NCBI RefSeq assembly: GCF_009834125.1
Contig: NZ_CP047146.1
Coordinates: 5,821,501 to 5,885,500 of the forward strand
DNA length: 64,000 bases
Direction: 5' to 3'
Source of the DNA: Streptomyces sp. GS7
GTDB taxonomy: Bacteria > Actinomycetota > Actinomycetes > Streptomycetales > Streptomycetaceae
The notes under the pieces were generated by a model, which was given only the letters and a program-made list of their open reading frames with translations, was not told where the DNA came from and ran no database searches. This document shows positions 53,496 to 62,624 of this stretch, piece after piece; position 1 is the first letter of the stretch, and each line of letters opens with the position of its first letter. Made by a program: the position numbers and the translations under genes.

Positions 53496-54251
53496 ATGGT
53501 CGACATCTTCATCAACTACCGTACGGGGGACGGCAACGAGATCGCCGCCCTGATCGACAACGAGCTCTCCAACCGTTTCGGGACGGAACGAGCCTTCCGC
53601 GCCTCGAAGTCCATTCTTCCCAGCATCCCCTATCCCGATGCCCTGTTGACCAACCTGCGCCGCAGCGCCCTGCTGCTGGCGGTGATCGGGGCCGACTGGC
53701 TGAACTTCCAGAACAAGCTGAACGACCCCGAGGACTGGGTACGGAAAGAGATCCTTGAGGCGTTCGCCTGCGGACTTCCGGTGATCCCGGTCCTGGCGGG
53801 CCGGACGACGGAGCGGCTGAAGAAGAGCGAACTCCCGGACGAACTGGCGCGGTTGGCCGATCTGCAATCCGTGCGACTGGACACGCAGAACGCCGAGGCC
53901 GACCTGAAGCGCCTCGGTGACCTGGTCGCCGAGCTGGTGCCTGAGCTGCACGATCCCGAGCCGGCGGAGGCGCCGGCCGCCGGTCCCGGATCCGTGTCCA
54001 ATGCGGCACGCGATATCGGCGGAGCGGCCGTCCAGAGCCGGGACTTCACCGGCGACGTCGGCCGCACCGTCTTCAAGGGGACGGCCGGCGCCGTGCATTC
54101 CGGCAACGGGGACATCTATCAGAACTCCCGCCATGACTCGGGCAGCCGTCACTACTCGGGCGACGGCATGACCAATATCGAAGGCGACCATCACGGCGAC
54201 ATCCGGCACCAGTTCGGCGGGGCGGGACGACGCGAGGGCGATGAGCGGTGA
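53496..54251 (+). CDS. TIR-domain protein with amyloid-motif-like C-terminus
   Basis: A 251-residue protein starting at ATG 53496 after GAGGAGG. Residues 1-145 are a bacterial TIR domain: strand A VDIFINYRTGD, strand LLAVIGADWL, and DWVRKEILEAFACGLPVIPVL with Glu85 at the catalytic position of TIR NADases. After a Pro/Ala linker (152-165) a 90-residue Gly/His/Asp-rich tail follows with AAVQSRDFTGDVGRT (177-191), AGAVHSGNGDIYQNS (197-211) and GDHHGDIRHQF (230-240), reminiscent of bacterial amyloid signalling motifs. The second is echoed at the N-terminus of the next protein. Predicted effector that depletes NAD or makes an NAD-derived signal on activation. Confidence 0.85.
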   Translation: MVDIFINYRTGDGNEIAALIDNELSNRFGTERAFRASKSILPSIPYPDALLTNLRRSALLLAVIGADWLNFQNKLNDPEDWVRKEILEAFACGLPVIPVLAGRTTERLKKSELPDELARLADLQSVRLDTQNAEADLKRLGDLVAELVPELHDPEPAEAPAAGPGSVSNAARDIGGAAVQSRDFTGDVGRTVFKGTAGAVHSGNGDIYQNSRHDSGSRHYSGDGMTNIEGDHHGDIRHQFGGAGRREGDER

Positions 54252-56224
54252 ACAACCCGTCCGCGGAGTGGATCGCGCGTGCCGGTGCCCTGCATGCCGG
54301 CGTCGGCGACATCCACTACCACGCCCCCTCCGGTCCGGAGCAGGAGACGGCCCGCCGAAGCCCCCGCCGTATCGCGGATGACCAACTCCGGCTGCTCAAG
54401 CAGCGGTTCGTGGACCCCGCGGGAATGGGCGAGGCACGCCGACTGCTCGCGGAGCACCGCACGGTGATCCTCTACGGCGTTCCGGGCTGCGGCAGGAGTG
54501 CCGCAGCCCGGGTCCTCCTGTACGAACATCACCGGAACACCGGTATCTTCCGCGAACTGCTGCCCGGCGACGAAGAAGAAGCCCCTCTCACCGACGGCGG
54601 ACTGGTCGGTGCCGGCGACCGCCTGCTGCTGGACCTTGCCGAGGCTGACGGCACTCAATGGGCGAAGTGCCTCAGAGATCTGTCGGCCCTCCGCAAGGCC
54701 GTCCGAGAACAGCGGGCGCGCCTGGTGGTCGTCAGGCCGTACGGCCACGACCTGGACTCCGACCTCCGGTTCTACCAGGCCGAGATCCAAAGCCCTCCGG
54801 CCCAGGAGGTGTTCCGGCGCCATCTGCGATTCCATCGGATACCGCACGAGGAGTACCGGCAACCCGCACCCGCGTTGACGGATTTCCTGGCCGAGCAGCG
54901 GGCGAACGAGGAGATCGCGGACTTCGCCGACCGCGTGCGTCGGGATCGTACGGCGCATCCGGCGGACCGCGATTTCGCCGGCTGGTGCGAGCAGGCCCGG
55001 GACGCACGCAAGACCTGGCGGAATGAGGTCGCCGACCTGGTCGCCGGACAGCGCGAGGCACCGCAGCGGGCCTTGCTGTTCGCCACGGCCATGCTGCACG
55101 GCGCGCACGCCGATGTCGTCCACCACGCGGCCGCGCTGCTGCTCCGTACCCTCAGGACCCCTCGGGACGAGGTTCTCCCGCTCGAAAGCAAGGACCTGGC
55201 CGCGCGCCTGAAGGAGGTTTCCGCGTCGGCCGGACCGGATTGCCACGTACGGTTCGACAAGCTGGACTTCGACGCCGCGGTCCGCGCCCACTTCTGGGAC
55301 AACCTGCCGGACCTCCGACGCCCGCTGAGTGCCTGGACCGCGCAGAGTACGGAGCTGGGCGATCCGCATCTGACTCCGGATCTCCGCAAGGAGCTGGTGG
55401 AGCGGCTCGCCGACCAGTACCTGCGCACCGGCCAGTGGAAGGAGCTGGCGGCTCTGGCGGACCGCTGGGGCACCGACGCCACGACCACGGCCCGTCTCAC
55501 GGCGGCCGTCCACGCACTGGCCCGCGGTCTCGGCACCCGGCAGTACGGGGGAAGCTTCCGGCGGCTGATCAACACGTGGTGCAGTGAGAAGCAGCTGACG
55601 GGAGGTCTCGCGTACGTACTGGTGCGCGTCTGCACCGAGGCCATCGCACCGACCCATCCCGACCAGGCCATGGTCCGCCTGCACCACCTCGCCCGCCGGG
55701 AAAGCGGGTCGGCGGCGGCGTCGGACGCGCTGTGCGAGCTGGTGGCGACGAGCAGCCGGCTCCGGCGCCGGATGCTCGGCCGCCTCACCGGGTCTTCCTC
55801 CGTCCCTGCCGCAGACGCACGTATCTTCCTGCGGATCTGCGACCCGGTACCGCTGACGGACCCGGGTGACGCGCCCCACGCGCCGCTGGACGAGGAGTAC
55901 GTGCAGCGCTGCGTGACCATCGGCTGGCGCGCGGTGCTCGCCGAGTTGCCGCAGCCGCGCTGGCAGCCGTACGCGGTGCGCTGGCTGCACACCGCCGGAG
56001 ACGTCGACGACCGCCATGACCTGCTGCTCGACCTGCTGGTCGACGCCGCAGGCCGGGACGGCCAACAGCTCGCGGCGCTCTACTCCGCGGCCCGCGCGGC
56101 GGAACCCACCACCACCGGTGGCACGGCACGTGGTGTCGTCACCACCGACCGCTTGCTCCAGAAGATCTCCGCGGCGCAGGGCCTCCGCCCCTCGGCCGCA
56201 CCACACGGGGGGACCACACCATGA
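54248..56224 (+). CDS. P-loop NTPase-like sensor protein paired with TIR effector
   Basis: A 658-residue protein from GTG 54248, overlapping the TIR stop by 4 bp. Residues 12-26 (AGALHAGVGDIHYHA) resemble the TIR-tail motif. A P-loop follows at 73-84 (VILYGVPGCGRS), where the Walker Lys is Arg83. The rest is mainly helical with Arg/Asp-rich segments (GWCEQARDARKTWRNEVADL) and no recognised catalytic domain, ending with Pro/Thr-rich sequence. The layout (motif, NTPase module, long helical repeat part) recalls STAND/NLR-type sensors. Family assignment is inference; it could equally be a scaffold that does not hydrolyse nucleotide. Confidence 0.7.
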   Translation: MNNPSAEWIARAGALHAGVGDIHYHAPSGPEQETARRSPRRIADDQLRLLKQRFVDPAGMGEARRLLAEHRTVILYGVPGCGRSAAARVLLYEHHRNTGIFRELLPGDEEEAPLTDGGLVGAGDRLLLDLAEADGTQWAKCLRDLSALRKAVREQRARLVVVRPYGHDLDSDLRFYQAEIQSPPAQEVFRRHLRFHRIPHEEYRQPAPALTDFLAEQRANEEIADFADRVRRDRTAHPADRDFAGWCEQARDARKTWRNEVADLVAGQREAPQRALLFATAMLHGAHADVVHHAAALLLRTLRTPRDEVLPLESKDLAARLKEVSASAGPDCHVRFDKLDFDAAVRAHFWDNLPDLRRPLSAWTAQSTELGDPHLTPDLRKELVERLADQYLRTGQWKELAALADRWGTDATTTARLTAAVHALARGLGTRQYGGSFRRLINTWCSEKQLTGGLAYVLVRVCTEAIAPTHPDQAMVRLHHLARRESGSAAASDALCELVATSSRLRRRMLGRLTGSSSVPAADARIFLRICDPVPLTDPGDAPHAPLDEEYVQRCVTIGWRAVLAELPQPRWQPYAVRWLHTAGDVDDRHDLLLDLLVDAAGRDGQQLAALYSAARAAEPTTTGGTARGVVTTDRLLQKISAAQGLRPSAAPHGGTTP

Positions 56225-57279
56225 CGACCGGCCGCAAGACGACGACCGTCTTCCTCACCGTCCTGTGCGCCCTGCTGCTGACGATCCTGGGTCTGGTGCA
56301 GGGGTGGCCCCTTTGGGCGTGGGCCACCGCCGCCGTTCTTCTCCTCGGAGTGCCCGGGGCCGCCTTCAGGATCGCTGCGGCACGGCGTGGTTCCATACCG
56401 GTAGGCGTTGCGGAGACCATCACCGCGGCGCCCTTCGAACGCAGCGAGTACCGCGTCAGCCACGTGGCACTGCCCAGCCAATGGACCGACTACGACTTCC
56501 TCTTCACCGCAACCGTGCGGTGGTACCCCGTCGATTCCCACGGGGACGGACCCATCGTCAGTCCGGTCGGACTCGCCGTCCAGGCGGTGCTGGAGCGTGC
56601 CCGCGCGATCACCGAACAGCGGGAGCCCGGCCGGGCCTCACTGGTCCGGCACGAGCTGAGCGGTGCGCTCGGCAGGATGTGCCCGGACCCCACCGGCCGC
56701 CTCCAGGTCCTGGCCGAGAACGTCGCACTCACCCTGCACGAGCACGATCAGGAGCGGTTGGACAGGCTCGCCGAAGTCCGCAAGGACGAAGCGGTGTGGG
56801 AACACCAGCGGAAGTACGAGCAGAGCAAGCGTGAGTATCTGGGACAGGACGTGCTCAAGGACACCGGCAGCGCGGTGGTCTGGTGGCTCGCGAAGAACGA
56901 CGACGAGGTGGAGAAGACCGTGGCGGACCTCGGTCTACTGGCCCAGCTCGCGTCCGCCGCCAACGACACCGACGTGCCCGAACGCCTACGGGGTTTCCTG
57001 CCCGGGCCGCACGGCGAACAGCCCATCCCGGACATCATGGATAAGTCTCCCGTCTCGGTCGTACGGGAGCCGACGGCCGCGGACCACTTCGAAGGCTTCC
57101 TCACCGGCATGGGCTTCGCGGACGGGGATGTCCGGCGAGCGATGGTGGCAAAGCAGGTCGCCGAGATCGTCATCAAGCAGGAGCGGAACGAGACCGCCGA
57201 GGAACTGCTGAGGAGGTTCGACCCGCCGGCGCGTTACACACCGGATGACGACGTAACCGACGGGGCACCCGAGACCTGA
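56221..57279 (+). CDS. two-TM membrane protein of the TIR operon
   Basis: A 352-residue protein whose ATG overlaps the preceding stop (ATGA). Two hydrophobic segments at about residues 8-27 and 31-50 (VFLTVLCALLLTILGLVQGW; AWATAAVLLLGVPGAAF) anchor it. The cytoplasmic part begins with a beta-rich domain (ERSEYRVSHVALPSQWTDYD then FLFTATVRWYPVD) that resembles an SPFH/band-7-like module. Next comes a charged helical region (ERLDRLAEVRKDEAVWEHQR) and GSAVVWWLAKNDDEVEKTVA. Function unknown; as third member of the coupled unit it may tether the complex to the membrane or be the site acted on. SPFH similarity is tentative. Confidence 0.7.
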   Translation: MTTGRKTTTVFLTVLCALLLTILGLVQGWPLWAWATAAVLLLGVPGAAFRIAAARRGSIPVGVAETITAAPFERSEYRVSHVALPSQWTDYDFLFTATVRWYPVDSHGDGPIVSPVGLAVQAVLERARAITEQREPGRASLVRHELSGALGRMCPDPTGRLQVLAENVALTLHEHDQERLDRLAEVRKDEAVWEHQRKYEQSKREYLGQDVLKDTGSAVVWWLAKNDDEVEKTVADLGLLAQLASAANDTDVPERLRGFLPGPHGEQPIPDIMDKSPVSVVREPTAADHFEGFLTGMGFADGDVRRAMVAKQVAEIVIKQERNETAEELLRRFDPPARYTPDDDVTDGAPET

Positions 57280-57461
57280 TCTTCGTGAGGGAGTAGCCCT
57301 GCCGTTCGCTTTGCGTCGCCCTGGGGCAGGTAATGAATGGCGCCGCGCGGATTAAAGGCGGAATCAGTTCGGTAAAAGGTTCCCCCGTATCCGGTGAGAA
57401 GTTCCTTCAAACCGTCGGGTGCGGCGTAGGGGGCCCCGAAACATGCCGAAGACTGCTGCGC

Positions 57462-59687
57462 ATGGCTACGACAGTCCTCGACACAACCGCCCCCGCCGGC
57501 GCCGGCGTCCGCCGCGCGCCCTGGCGATCGCCGGTGGGGCAACCTGCATACGCGCGACCGGCGCTGCTGGTCATCACCGTGCTGGCCGCCGTGCTCTACG
57601 CGTGGGGGATCAATCACAGCCAATACCACACCTTCTACGCAAACGCCGTGCGCAGTATGACGGAGAGCTGGAAGGCGTTCTTCTACGGTTCCTTCGACCC
57701 CGGCAATTCCATCACTCTCGACAAATTGCCGGGATTCCTCTGGCCGCAGGCCATTTCCGCCCGGATTTTCGGATTCCACCCCTGGGCGCTGACGCTTCCT
57801 CAGGTATTGGAGGGTGTGGCGAGCCTCCTGGTCCTGTACCGGGTGGTGCGCCGCTGGGCGGGCTACAACGCGGCGCTGATCGCGAGCGGTGCGTTCCTGC
57901 TGACGCCGGTGGCGGTGGGACTGTTCCGGACCGCCGTCGAGGACCCGCTGTTCACCCTGTGCGTGCTGCTTGCGGCGGAGGCGACCCAACGTGCCGCGGA
58001 GGCGGGCCGGTTGCGTCCGCTCGTGATGGCCGGGGTCTGGGTCGGCATCGGCTTCCAGTCGAAGATGCTGGAGGCGTGGGCGGTCCTGCCCGCGCTCGCC
58101 GTGGTGTATCTGGTCTCGGCGCCGGTCCCGCTGCGGAAGCGGCTGACGCATCTCGGGCTCTCCGCGGTGGTGATGGCCGCCGTCTCCGCCTCGTGGATGG
58201 TGGCCGTCGCCCTCACTCCGGCCAACGACCGGCCGTATGTCGACGGCACCACGAACAACTCCGCGTTCAGCATGGTGGTCGGTTACAACTTCCTGAACCG
58301 GTTCTCGTCCCTGGGCATCAGCGCCGCCTCCACCGGCAGCATCAGCGCGACGCGGGGCGGCGGGGGCCACGGAGGAGGTCACGGCGGGAGCCAGGGCGGC
58401 GCCGCGGCGCCCGGTGCCGGGACGACCGAGGCGGCGGGCGCGCCGCGCGGCGGCGCACAGCACCCGCGGCAGGCCGGCGGCAGCGGCACGCCCGGTACGC
58501 ACGCCGGAGCGCAGCAGGGCGCCGCCCAACTGCCCGACCGGGCCCATGGCGGCGGGCCCGGCGGCTTCGGGGGCGGCGGCCAGGACGGCTGGTCGAAGAT
58601 GTTCGGCTCGGCGCTCGCGTCGCAGACCGGATGGCTCTACCCGTTCGCCGCCATCGCCGTCGTCTGCGGCCTCCTGTGGCGCCGCGGCAGCCCGCGTACG
58701 GACCGGATCCGCGCCGGGTTCGCCCTCTGGGGCACCTGGCTGACCACGTACTTCCTGGTCTTCAGCGCGGGCAGCGTCGGCGGCCACACGTACTACATGG
58801 GCGTGATCGCGGTGCCGCTCGCCGCGCTGACCGGCGGCGGGACAGTCATGCTGTGGCGCGCGTACCGGGCCGGTGGACGCCGCGCCTGGGTGCTGCCCGG
58901 TGCGGTCGCCGCGACGGCGGCGTGGGGCGCGTTCCTCGCCGGCGAGTTCCCGTCCTTCCTGCCGTGGCTGGCGCCGGCGGTGGGCGTGCTGGGGCTGACC
59001 GCCGTCGTCCTGCTGGTCCTCGCCCGGCCGGGCGGCGCCCGGTCCGGCGGACGGCTCGCCCTGGTCGGTCTCGCCGCGTCGCTCGCCGCCGTGCTGCTCG
59101 CGCCGAGCGCCTGGGCGGTACAGGTCTTCAACCCGGCGTACGGCAGTTCCGGGATGGGCGCGGTCGGTCCCTCCGGCATGCGCGGCGGCCGTGGCGGCCA
59201 TGGCGCGGCGAAGTGGCCGGGCGGCGGGCACGCCAGGGGCGGCTTCGGCGAGTCCGGCGGCCGACTTACCTCCGACCAGCGCAAGTTGCTCGCGTACACC
59301 ACCGCCCACCGCGGCTCGGCCGAGTACGTCTTCGCCACCGACGGCTGGAACAACGCGTCCCCGTACATCCTCGCCAAGGGCACCCGCATCCTCCCGCTGG
59401 GCGGCTTCAGCGGCCAGGTCCCGTTCCCCACCGAGGCCGGCTTCCGGCAACTGGTGGCGTCGGGCAAGGTCCGCTACGTCCTGCTGGGCGGCGGGCGCGG
59501 CATGGGCGCCATGTTCGGCGGCGGTGGCGGCGGTTCGACGTCCGCCACCCGGATCGCCGGCTGGGTGCGGTCCGGCTGCACCCGCGTCCCGGCCTCGGCC
59601 TACGGCGGTACGCAGTCCCCGAAGACCGCGACCACCGGGGAGGGCGGCACCGCGCAGACCCTCTACCGGTGCGGTCCGGCTCGTTAG
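57462..59687 (+). CDS. GT39-family membrane glycosyltransferase
   Basis: A 741-residue integral membrane glycosyltransferase of the GT39/ArnT-like superfamily using polyprenyl-phosphate sugars. ATG 57462 is chosen; residues above it look untranslated. After the first helix the conserved FFYGSFDPGNSITLDKLPGF (D-K/P region) and WPQAISARIFGFHPWAL follow, then about ten more helices. A Gly/Ala/His low-complexity insert occupies roughly residues 295-385 and a second Gly-rich loop about 570-600. The soluble end carries the conserved FATDGWNNASPYILAKGTRI. It may put sugars on wall polymers or proteins. Confidence 0.88.
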   Translation: MATTVLDTTAPAGAGVRRAPWRSPVGQPAYARPALLVITVLAAVLYAWGINHSQYHTFYANAVRSMTESWKAFFYGSFDPGNSITLDKLPGFLWPQAISARIFGFHPWALTLPQVLEGVASLLVLYRVVRRWAGYNAALIASGAFLLTPVAVGLFRTAVEDPLFTLCVLLAAEATQRAAEAGRLRPLVMAGVWVGIGFQSKMLEAWAVLPALAVVYLVSAPVPLRKRLTHLGLSAVVMAAVSASWMVAVALTPANDRPYVDGTTNNSAFSMVVGYNFLNRFSSLGISAASTGSISATRGGGGHGGGHGGSQGGAAAPGAGTTEAAGAPRGGAQHPRQAGGSGTPGTHAGAQQGAAQLPDRAHGGGPGGFGGGGQDGWSKMFGSALASQTGWLYPFAAIAVVCGLLWRRGSPRTDRIRAGFALWGTWLTTYFLVFSAGSVGGHTYYMGVIAVPLAALTGGGTVMLWRAYRAGGRRAWVLPGAVAATAAWGAFLAGEFPSFLPWLAPAVGVLGLTAVVLLVLARPGGARSGGRLALVGLAASLAAVLLAPSAWAVQVFNPAYGSSGMGAVGPSGMRGGRGGHGAAKWPGGGHARGGFGESGGRLTSDQRKLLAYTTAHRGSAEYVFATDGWNNASPYILAKGTRILPLGGFSGQVPFPTEAGFRQLVASGKVRYVLLGGGRGMGAMFGGGGGGSTSATRIAGWVRSGCTRVPASAYGGTQSPKTATTGEGGTAQTLYRCGPAR

Positions 59688-59695
59688 CCGGCCCC

Positions 59696-59750
59696 CGCAC
59701 AAGGCACCGCCCCCGATCCGTGGAAACGGTCGGGGGCGGTGCCTTGTGCG
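59696..59750. terminator. strong bidirectional hairpin terminator
   Basis: A 21-bp perfect stem (59696-59716 and 59730-59750, CGCACAAGGCACCGCCCCCG and its complement) with an inner CCG/CGG pair in the loop. It lies between the convergent GT39 and esterase genes. Confidence 0.92.
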
Positions 59751-59780
59751 GTGCCGTAGGGGGGCCGGATCGGCCGGGGC

Positions 59781-61313
59781 CTACGCGCCGGCCGGTGCGG
59801 TCGGTGTGTGGACGCGCTCGGCGAGCCAGGGAAGCGCGGCCGAGAAGGCACTGGACGCCAACTGCCAGGTGTGGCCCCCGGGTTGGTAGTGCAGGGTGCA
59901 GGAGATCCCCTTCTTGCCGGCGGCGGCGCAGAGCTTCTGCGCGTCGGCCGTCTGGCCGCCCATCCCGTCGCCGGGGATGTCACGGCCGCCGAAGCCCACG
60001 GGGCCCGGCCGGCTCATGGCGCCGCCGTGCCGGTGCTGCCCGCCGTGGCCGCCCTGCCAACCGCCGTTTCCGCCATGGCCGTTGTTCGGTCCGCCGCGCC
60101 GGCCCGGTCCGCCGGGCCGGTCGCCGGAGCTGCTGTTGTCGAACCAGCCCGCGGTGTCGGTGTAGGGGGCGTGTGCCGCCATCACGGTCAGCGGGTCGAA
60201 CTTCGCCCACGCCGCCTCGCTGCCCCCGTAGAGGTCCTTGATGGTCAGCTGCTTGGTGCCGACGATCGGGCCCTCGTCCCCCGCGATGTCCTCGAAGCTG
60301 CCGAACAACTCCGGGTGCATGACGGCGAGATCGACCGCGCAGGTACCGCCCATGGAGAAGCCGACCACCCCCCAGTCGGCCGGGGCGGCGGAGGCTCCGA
60401 AGTGGGAGACGACATAGGACCGGACGTCCTTGGTGAGGTGGTCGGCGGCGTTGCCGCGCGGACCGTTGACGCACTCGGTGTCGTTGTTGAAGCTGCCCCC
60501 CGAGTCCGCGAACACCAGGATCGGGGCCTGTCCGTGGTGGGCCTTGGCGTAGGCGTCGACGGTCGAGATCGCACCACCGGTACGGATCCAGTCGGCGGGC
60601 GTGTTGAACTCGCCCCCGATCATCATCAGCGCGGGCAGCTGCGGATGGCGGGCCCCGCTGAACCAGGCGGGCGGCAGGTACACATACTCCTCGCGGTGCG
60701 TGAAGTGGCTGGCCGTGTCGGGGGTGTTGACCGCCACCACGCGACCGGCGGTCATCGTGCTCCCCTTCCCCTGCAACGCGCTCAGCTGCGCGGCGTCGAC
60801 CTGGTCGGGCAGCGGACCGGCGCTGATCTGCGCCCATGCCTCCTGCACGGTCGGGAAGTAGCCCACCCACTGGTTCAGCACCAGCCCCGTGCACAGCAGA
60901 CCCAGCGGGATCACCGGCACCGACAGCGCTCGCCGCCACCAGCGTGCGCCCCGCCAGCCCAGTACGGCGACGGCCAGGGCCGCCGCGGTGACCCCGATCC
61001 ACACCCACAGCGACACCGGGGCCGGGTCGGTGGCGAGCGCGTTGGCGTCCACGTACCACTTCGCCAGCAGCGCGACGAGCAGGCCGACACCGGCCGCGAC
61101 GGGCAGCCACAGCAGTCTCCAGCGCGGGGTGCGCCAGCCGATGACCACAACGAGCAGCACTCCGGCGACGATCTGGATCGTCAGCGGCAGCCAGCCGTCC
61201 AAGAGCGATACGCCGGCATGCCAGGACGGCGCGGGCGCGTTTCCGTGCGAGGGAGCAGAAAGATACACAAGCAGCCAGCCTGCCGGTGATCGACGGGAGC
61301 CCACCATATTCAC
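59781..61313 (-). CDS. membrane-anchored alpha/beta hydrolase (esterase family)
   Basis: A 510-residue protein with four hydrophobic segments in the first 160 residues (IQIVAGVLLVVVIGW, LLWLPVAAGVGLLVALLAKW, VWIGVTAAALAVAVLGW, VPVIPLGLLCTGLVL) and an extracytoplasmic hydrolase domain. The nucleophile elbow is WGVVGFSMGGTCAVDLA (GFSMGG). The acid region is FEDIAGDEGPIVG, and His in YQPGGHTWQLA. A Gly/Asn/His-rich insert of about 50 residues (GGPNNGHGGNGGWQGGHGGQ and neighbours) lies between nucleophile and His. ATG 61313 has no clear ribosome site, so the start is approximate. Resembles the antigen 85/esterase D-like envelope enzymes of actinomycetes. Confidence 0.82.
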   Translation of the reverse strand: MNMVGSRRSPAGWLLVYLSAPSHGNAPAPSWHAGVSLLDGWLPLTIQIVAGVLLVVVIGWRTPRWRLLWLPVAAGVGLLVALLAKWYVDANALATDPAPVSLWVWIGVTAAALAVAVLGWRGARWWRRALSVPVIPLGLLCTGLVLNQWVGYFPTVQEAWAQISAGPLPDQVDAAQLSALQGKGSTMTAGRVVAVNTPDTASHFTHREEYVYLPPAWFSGARHPQLPALMMIGGEFNTPADWIRTGGAISTVDAYAKAHHGQAPILVFADSGGSFNNDTECVNGPRGNAADHLTKDVRSYVVSHFGASAAPADWGVVGFSMGGTCAVDLAVMHPELFGSFEDIAGDEGPIVGTKQLTIKDLYGGSEAAWAKFDPLTVMAAHAPYTDTAGWFDNSSSGDRPGGPGRRGGPNNGHGGNGGWQGGHGGQHRHGGAMSRPGPVGFGGRDIPGDGMGGQTADAQKLCAAAGKKGISCTLHYQPGGHTWQLASSAFSAALPWLAERVHTPTAPAGA

Positions 61314-61514
61314 CGAATGAGGAACTGGTGAGAATTCCCTTAAGCAGCACCGCGGCAGGCCGCGGGCGGGCAGGTCAGGAGGGTGCGGAGGCCGGATCGA
61401 TCATGCGGCCGGGCCACCGCTCCCACCACCCCCGAGCCGGGCCGCGACCCCCTCGCGGCCCGGACGCCGGATGCGTGGGGGGACGTTCCGGCACCGCCTG
61501 CAACTGACGCTACA

Positions 61515-62339
61515 TCAGGCCAGGTTGTTCTCGATGGCCGCGATGTAGCGCTTGATCGAGTGGTCCCGGACGCCGGCGGCGGCGGGGGCGAAGGCGTCGG
61601 CGGTCAGACCCTTGGCGCGGTCCGCCAGGTTGCCCAGCAGGCCCACGGAGTCGTGGAGCCTGCCGTCCGAGTCGATGTACCGCAGCGCCTCGACATGCGT
61701 GTAGACGGGCTCCGGCGGGAGCTGCGGCACGATGTCGTTGTTGTTGACGAAGCGGTACATGCGGTTCTTGAAGCCCTTGTTGTACGCCGCCGCCAGGACG
61801 CGGTCGCAGGTGCGCGGCTGCCCGTACGTGTAGACGCCGTCCGCCTGGAGCCGCGGCTCCTCCAGATACATCCGTGCCCCGGCGAGCATGGCGAGCGCAC
61901 CGCCGAGGCTGTGGCCGGTGAACCACACCGTCTGGTTGCCGGTGCGCAGTTCGGCCAGGGTGTCCTTGACCTCCGGGAAGATCGACTGGAGCGCCTCGGC
62001 GAAGCCGTAGTGGGTGTAGCCCGTTTCGGCCGGGCCCGGCCAGGGGGGTGTGGCGGCGTCCGAGAGCCAGTCGCGGATCTCCGCCGGTTCCGTGCCGCGG
62101 AACGCAGTGATGATCATGTGGTCGCTGGCGGCGGTGTACGCCTGGGTGTCCTCCAGCGGAAACGGCGGCGTGAACCGCGTCTGGTGGTGGCGCACCCGGT
62201 CGAAGCCCCAGTTTCGTGCCTGGGATTCGATGGTGGCTGCGTCCTTGTAGGCCAAGTCGGACGCCTGGGCCAGCCAGTAGGCCAGGGGGAGGCTGTACCC
62301 GGTGGTCGCGTGGTGGTCGATCGCGGACGGCGCGGACAT
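61515..62339 (-). CDS. class 3 lipase-family protein
   Basis: A 274-residue alpha/beta hydrolase of the fungal-type lipase 3 family. ATG 62339 has AAAGGAG ahead. The oxyanion strand is MIITAFRGTEPAEIRDWLSD, the nucleophile elbow VWFTGHSLGGALAMLAGA (GHSLGG), the acid in NNNDIVPQLP, and the His in a late segment (RDHSIKRYI). No signal peptide is seen, unlike most extracellular members, so export would need another route. Probable triglyceride or phospholipid lipase. Confidence 0.9.
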   Translation of the reverse strand: MSAPSAIDHHATTGYSLPLAYWLAQASDLAYKDAATIESQARNWGFDRVRHHQTRFTPPFPLEDTQAYTAASDHMIITAFRGTEPAEIRDWLSDAATPPWPGPAETGYTHYGFAEALQSIFPEVKDTLAELRTGNQTVWFTGHSLGGALAMLAGARMYLEEPRLQADGVYTYGQPRTCDRVLAAAYNKGFKNRMYRFVNNNDIVPQLPPEPVYTHVEALRYIDSDGRLHDSVGLLGNLADRAKGLTADAFAPAAAGVRDHSIKRYIAAIENNLA

Positions 62340-62624
62340 GGGGGCTCCTTTCGCTGCTCTGCTGCGGCGCACCGGCGGTTCGTCCCGGTGCGGAAGGCTC
62401 CCTTCGTAGCGGCGGACGAACGGCCGGGGGCCGGCGCCACGCCCGTCGTCCCCCGAATGGCACGGGTGCGGGCGTGCAACCACCGTGCAACGTCGTGACG
62501 GGTTGACTGGGGCCCACCGCCTGCCGCCGCGGCGGCCCCGGGGGCCCGTCGGCGCCTCCGGAAACGGTCTCCGTAACGGCATCGGCGGTCCCAGACGACG
62601 GTTCCGGCGACGAGAGGAACGACC

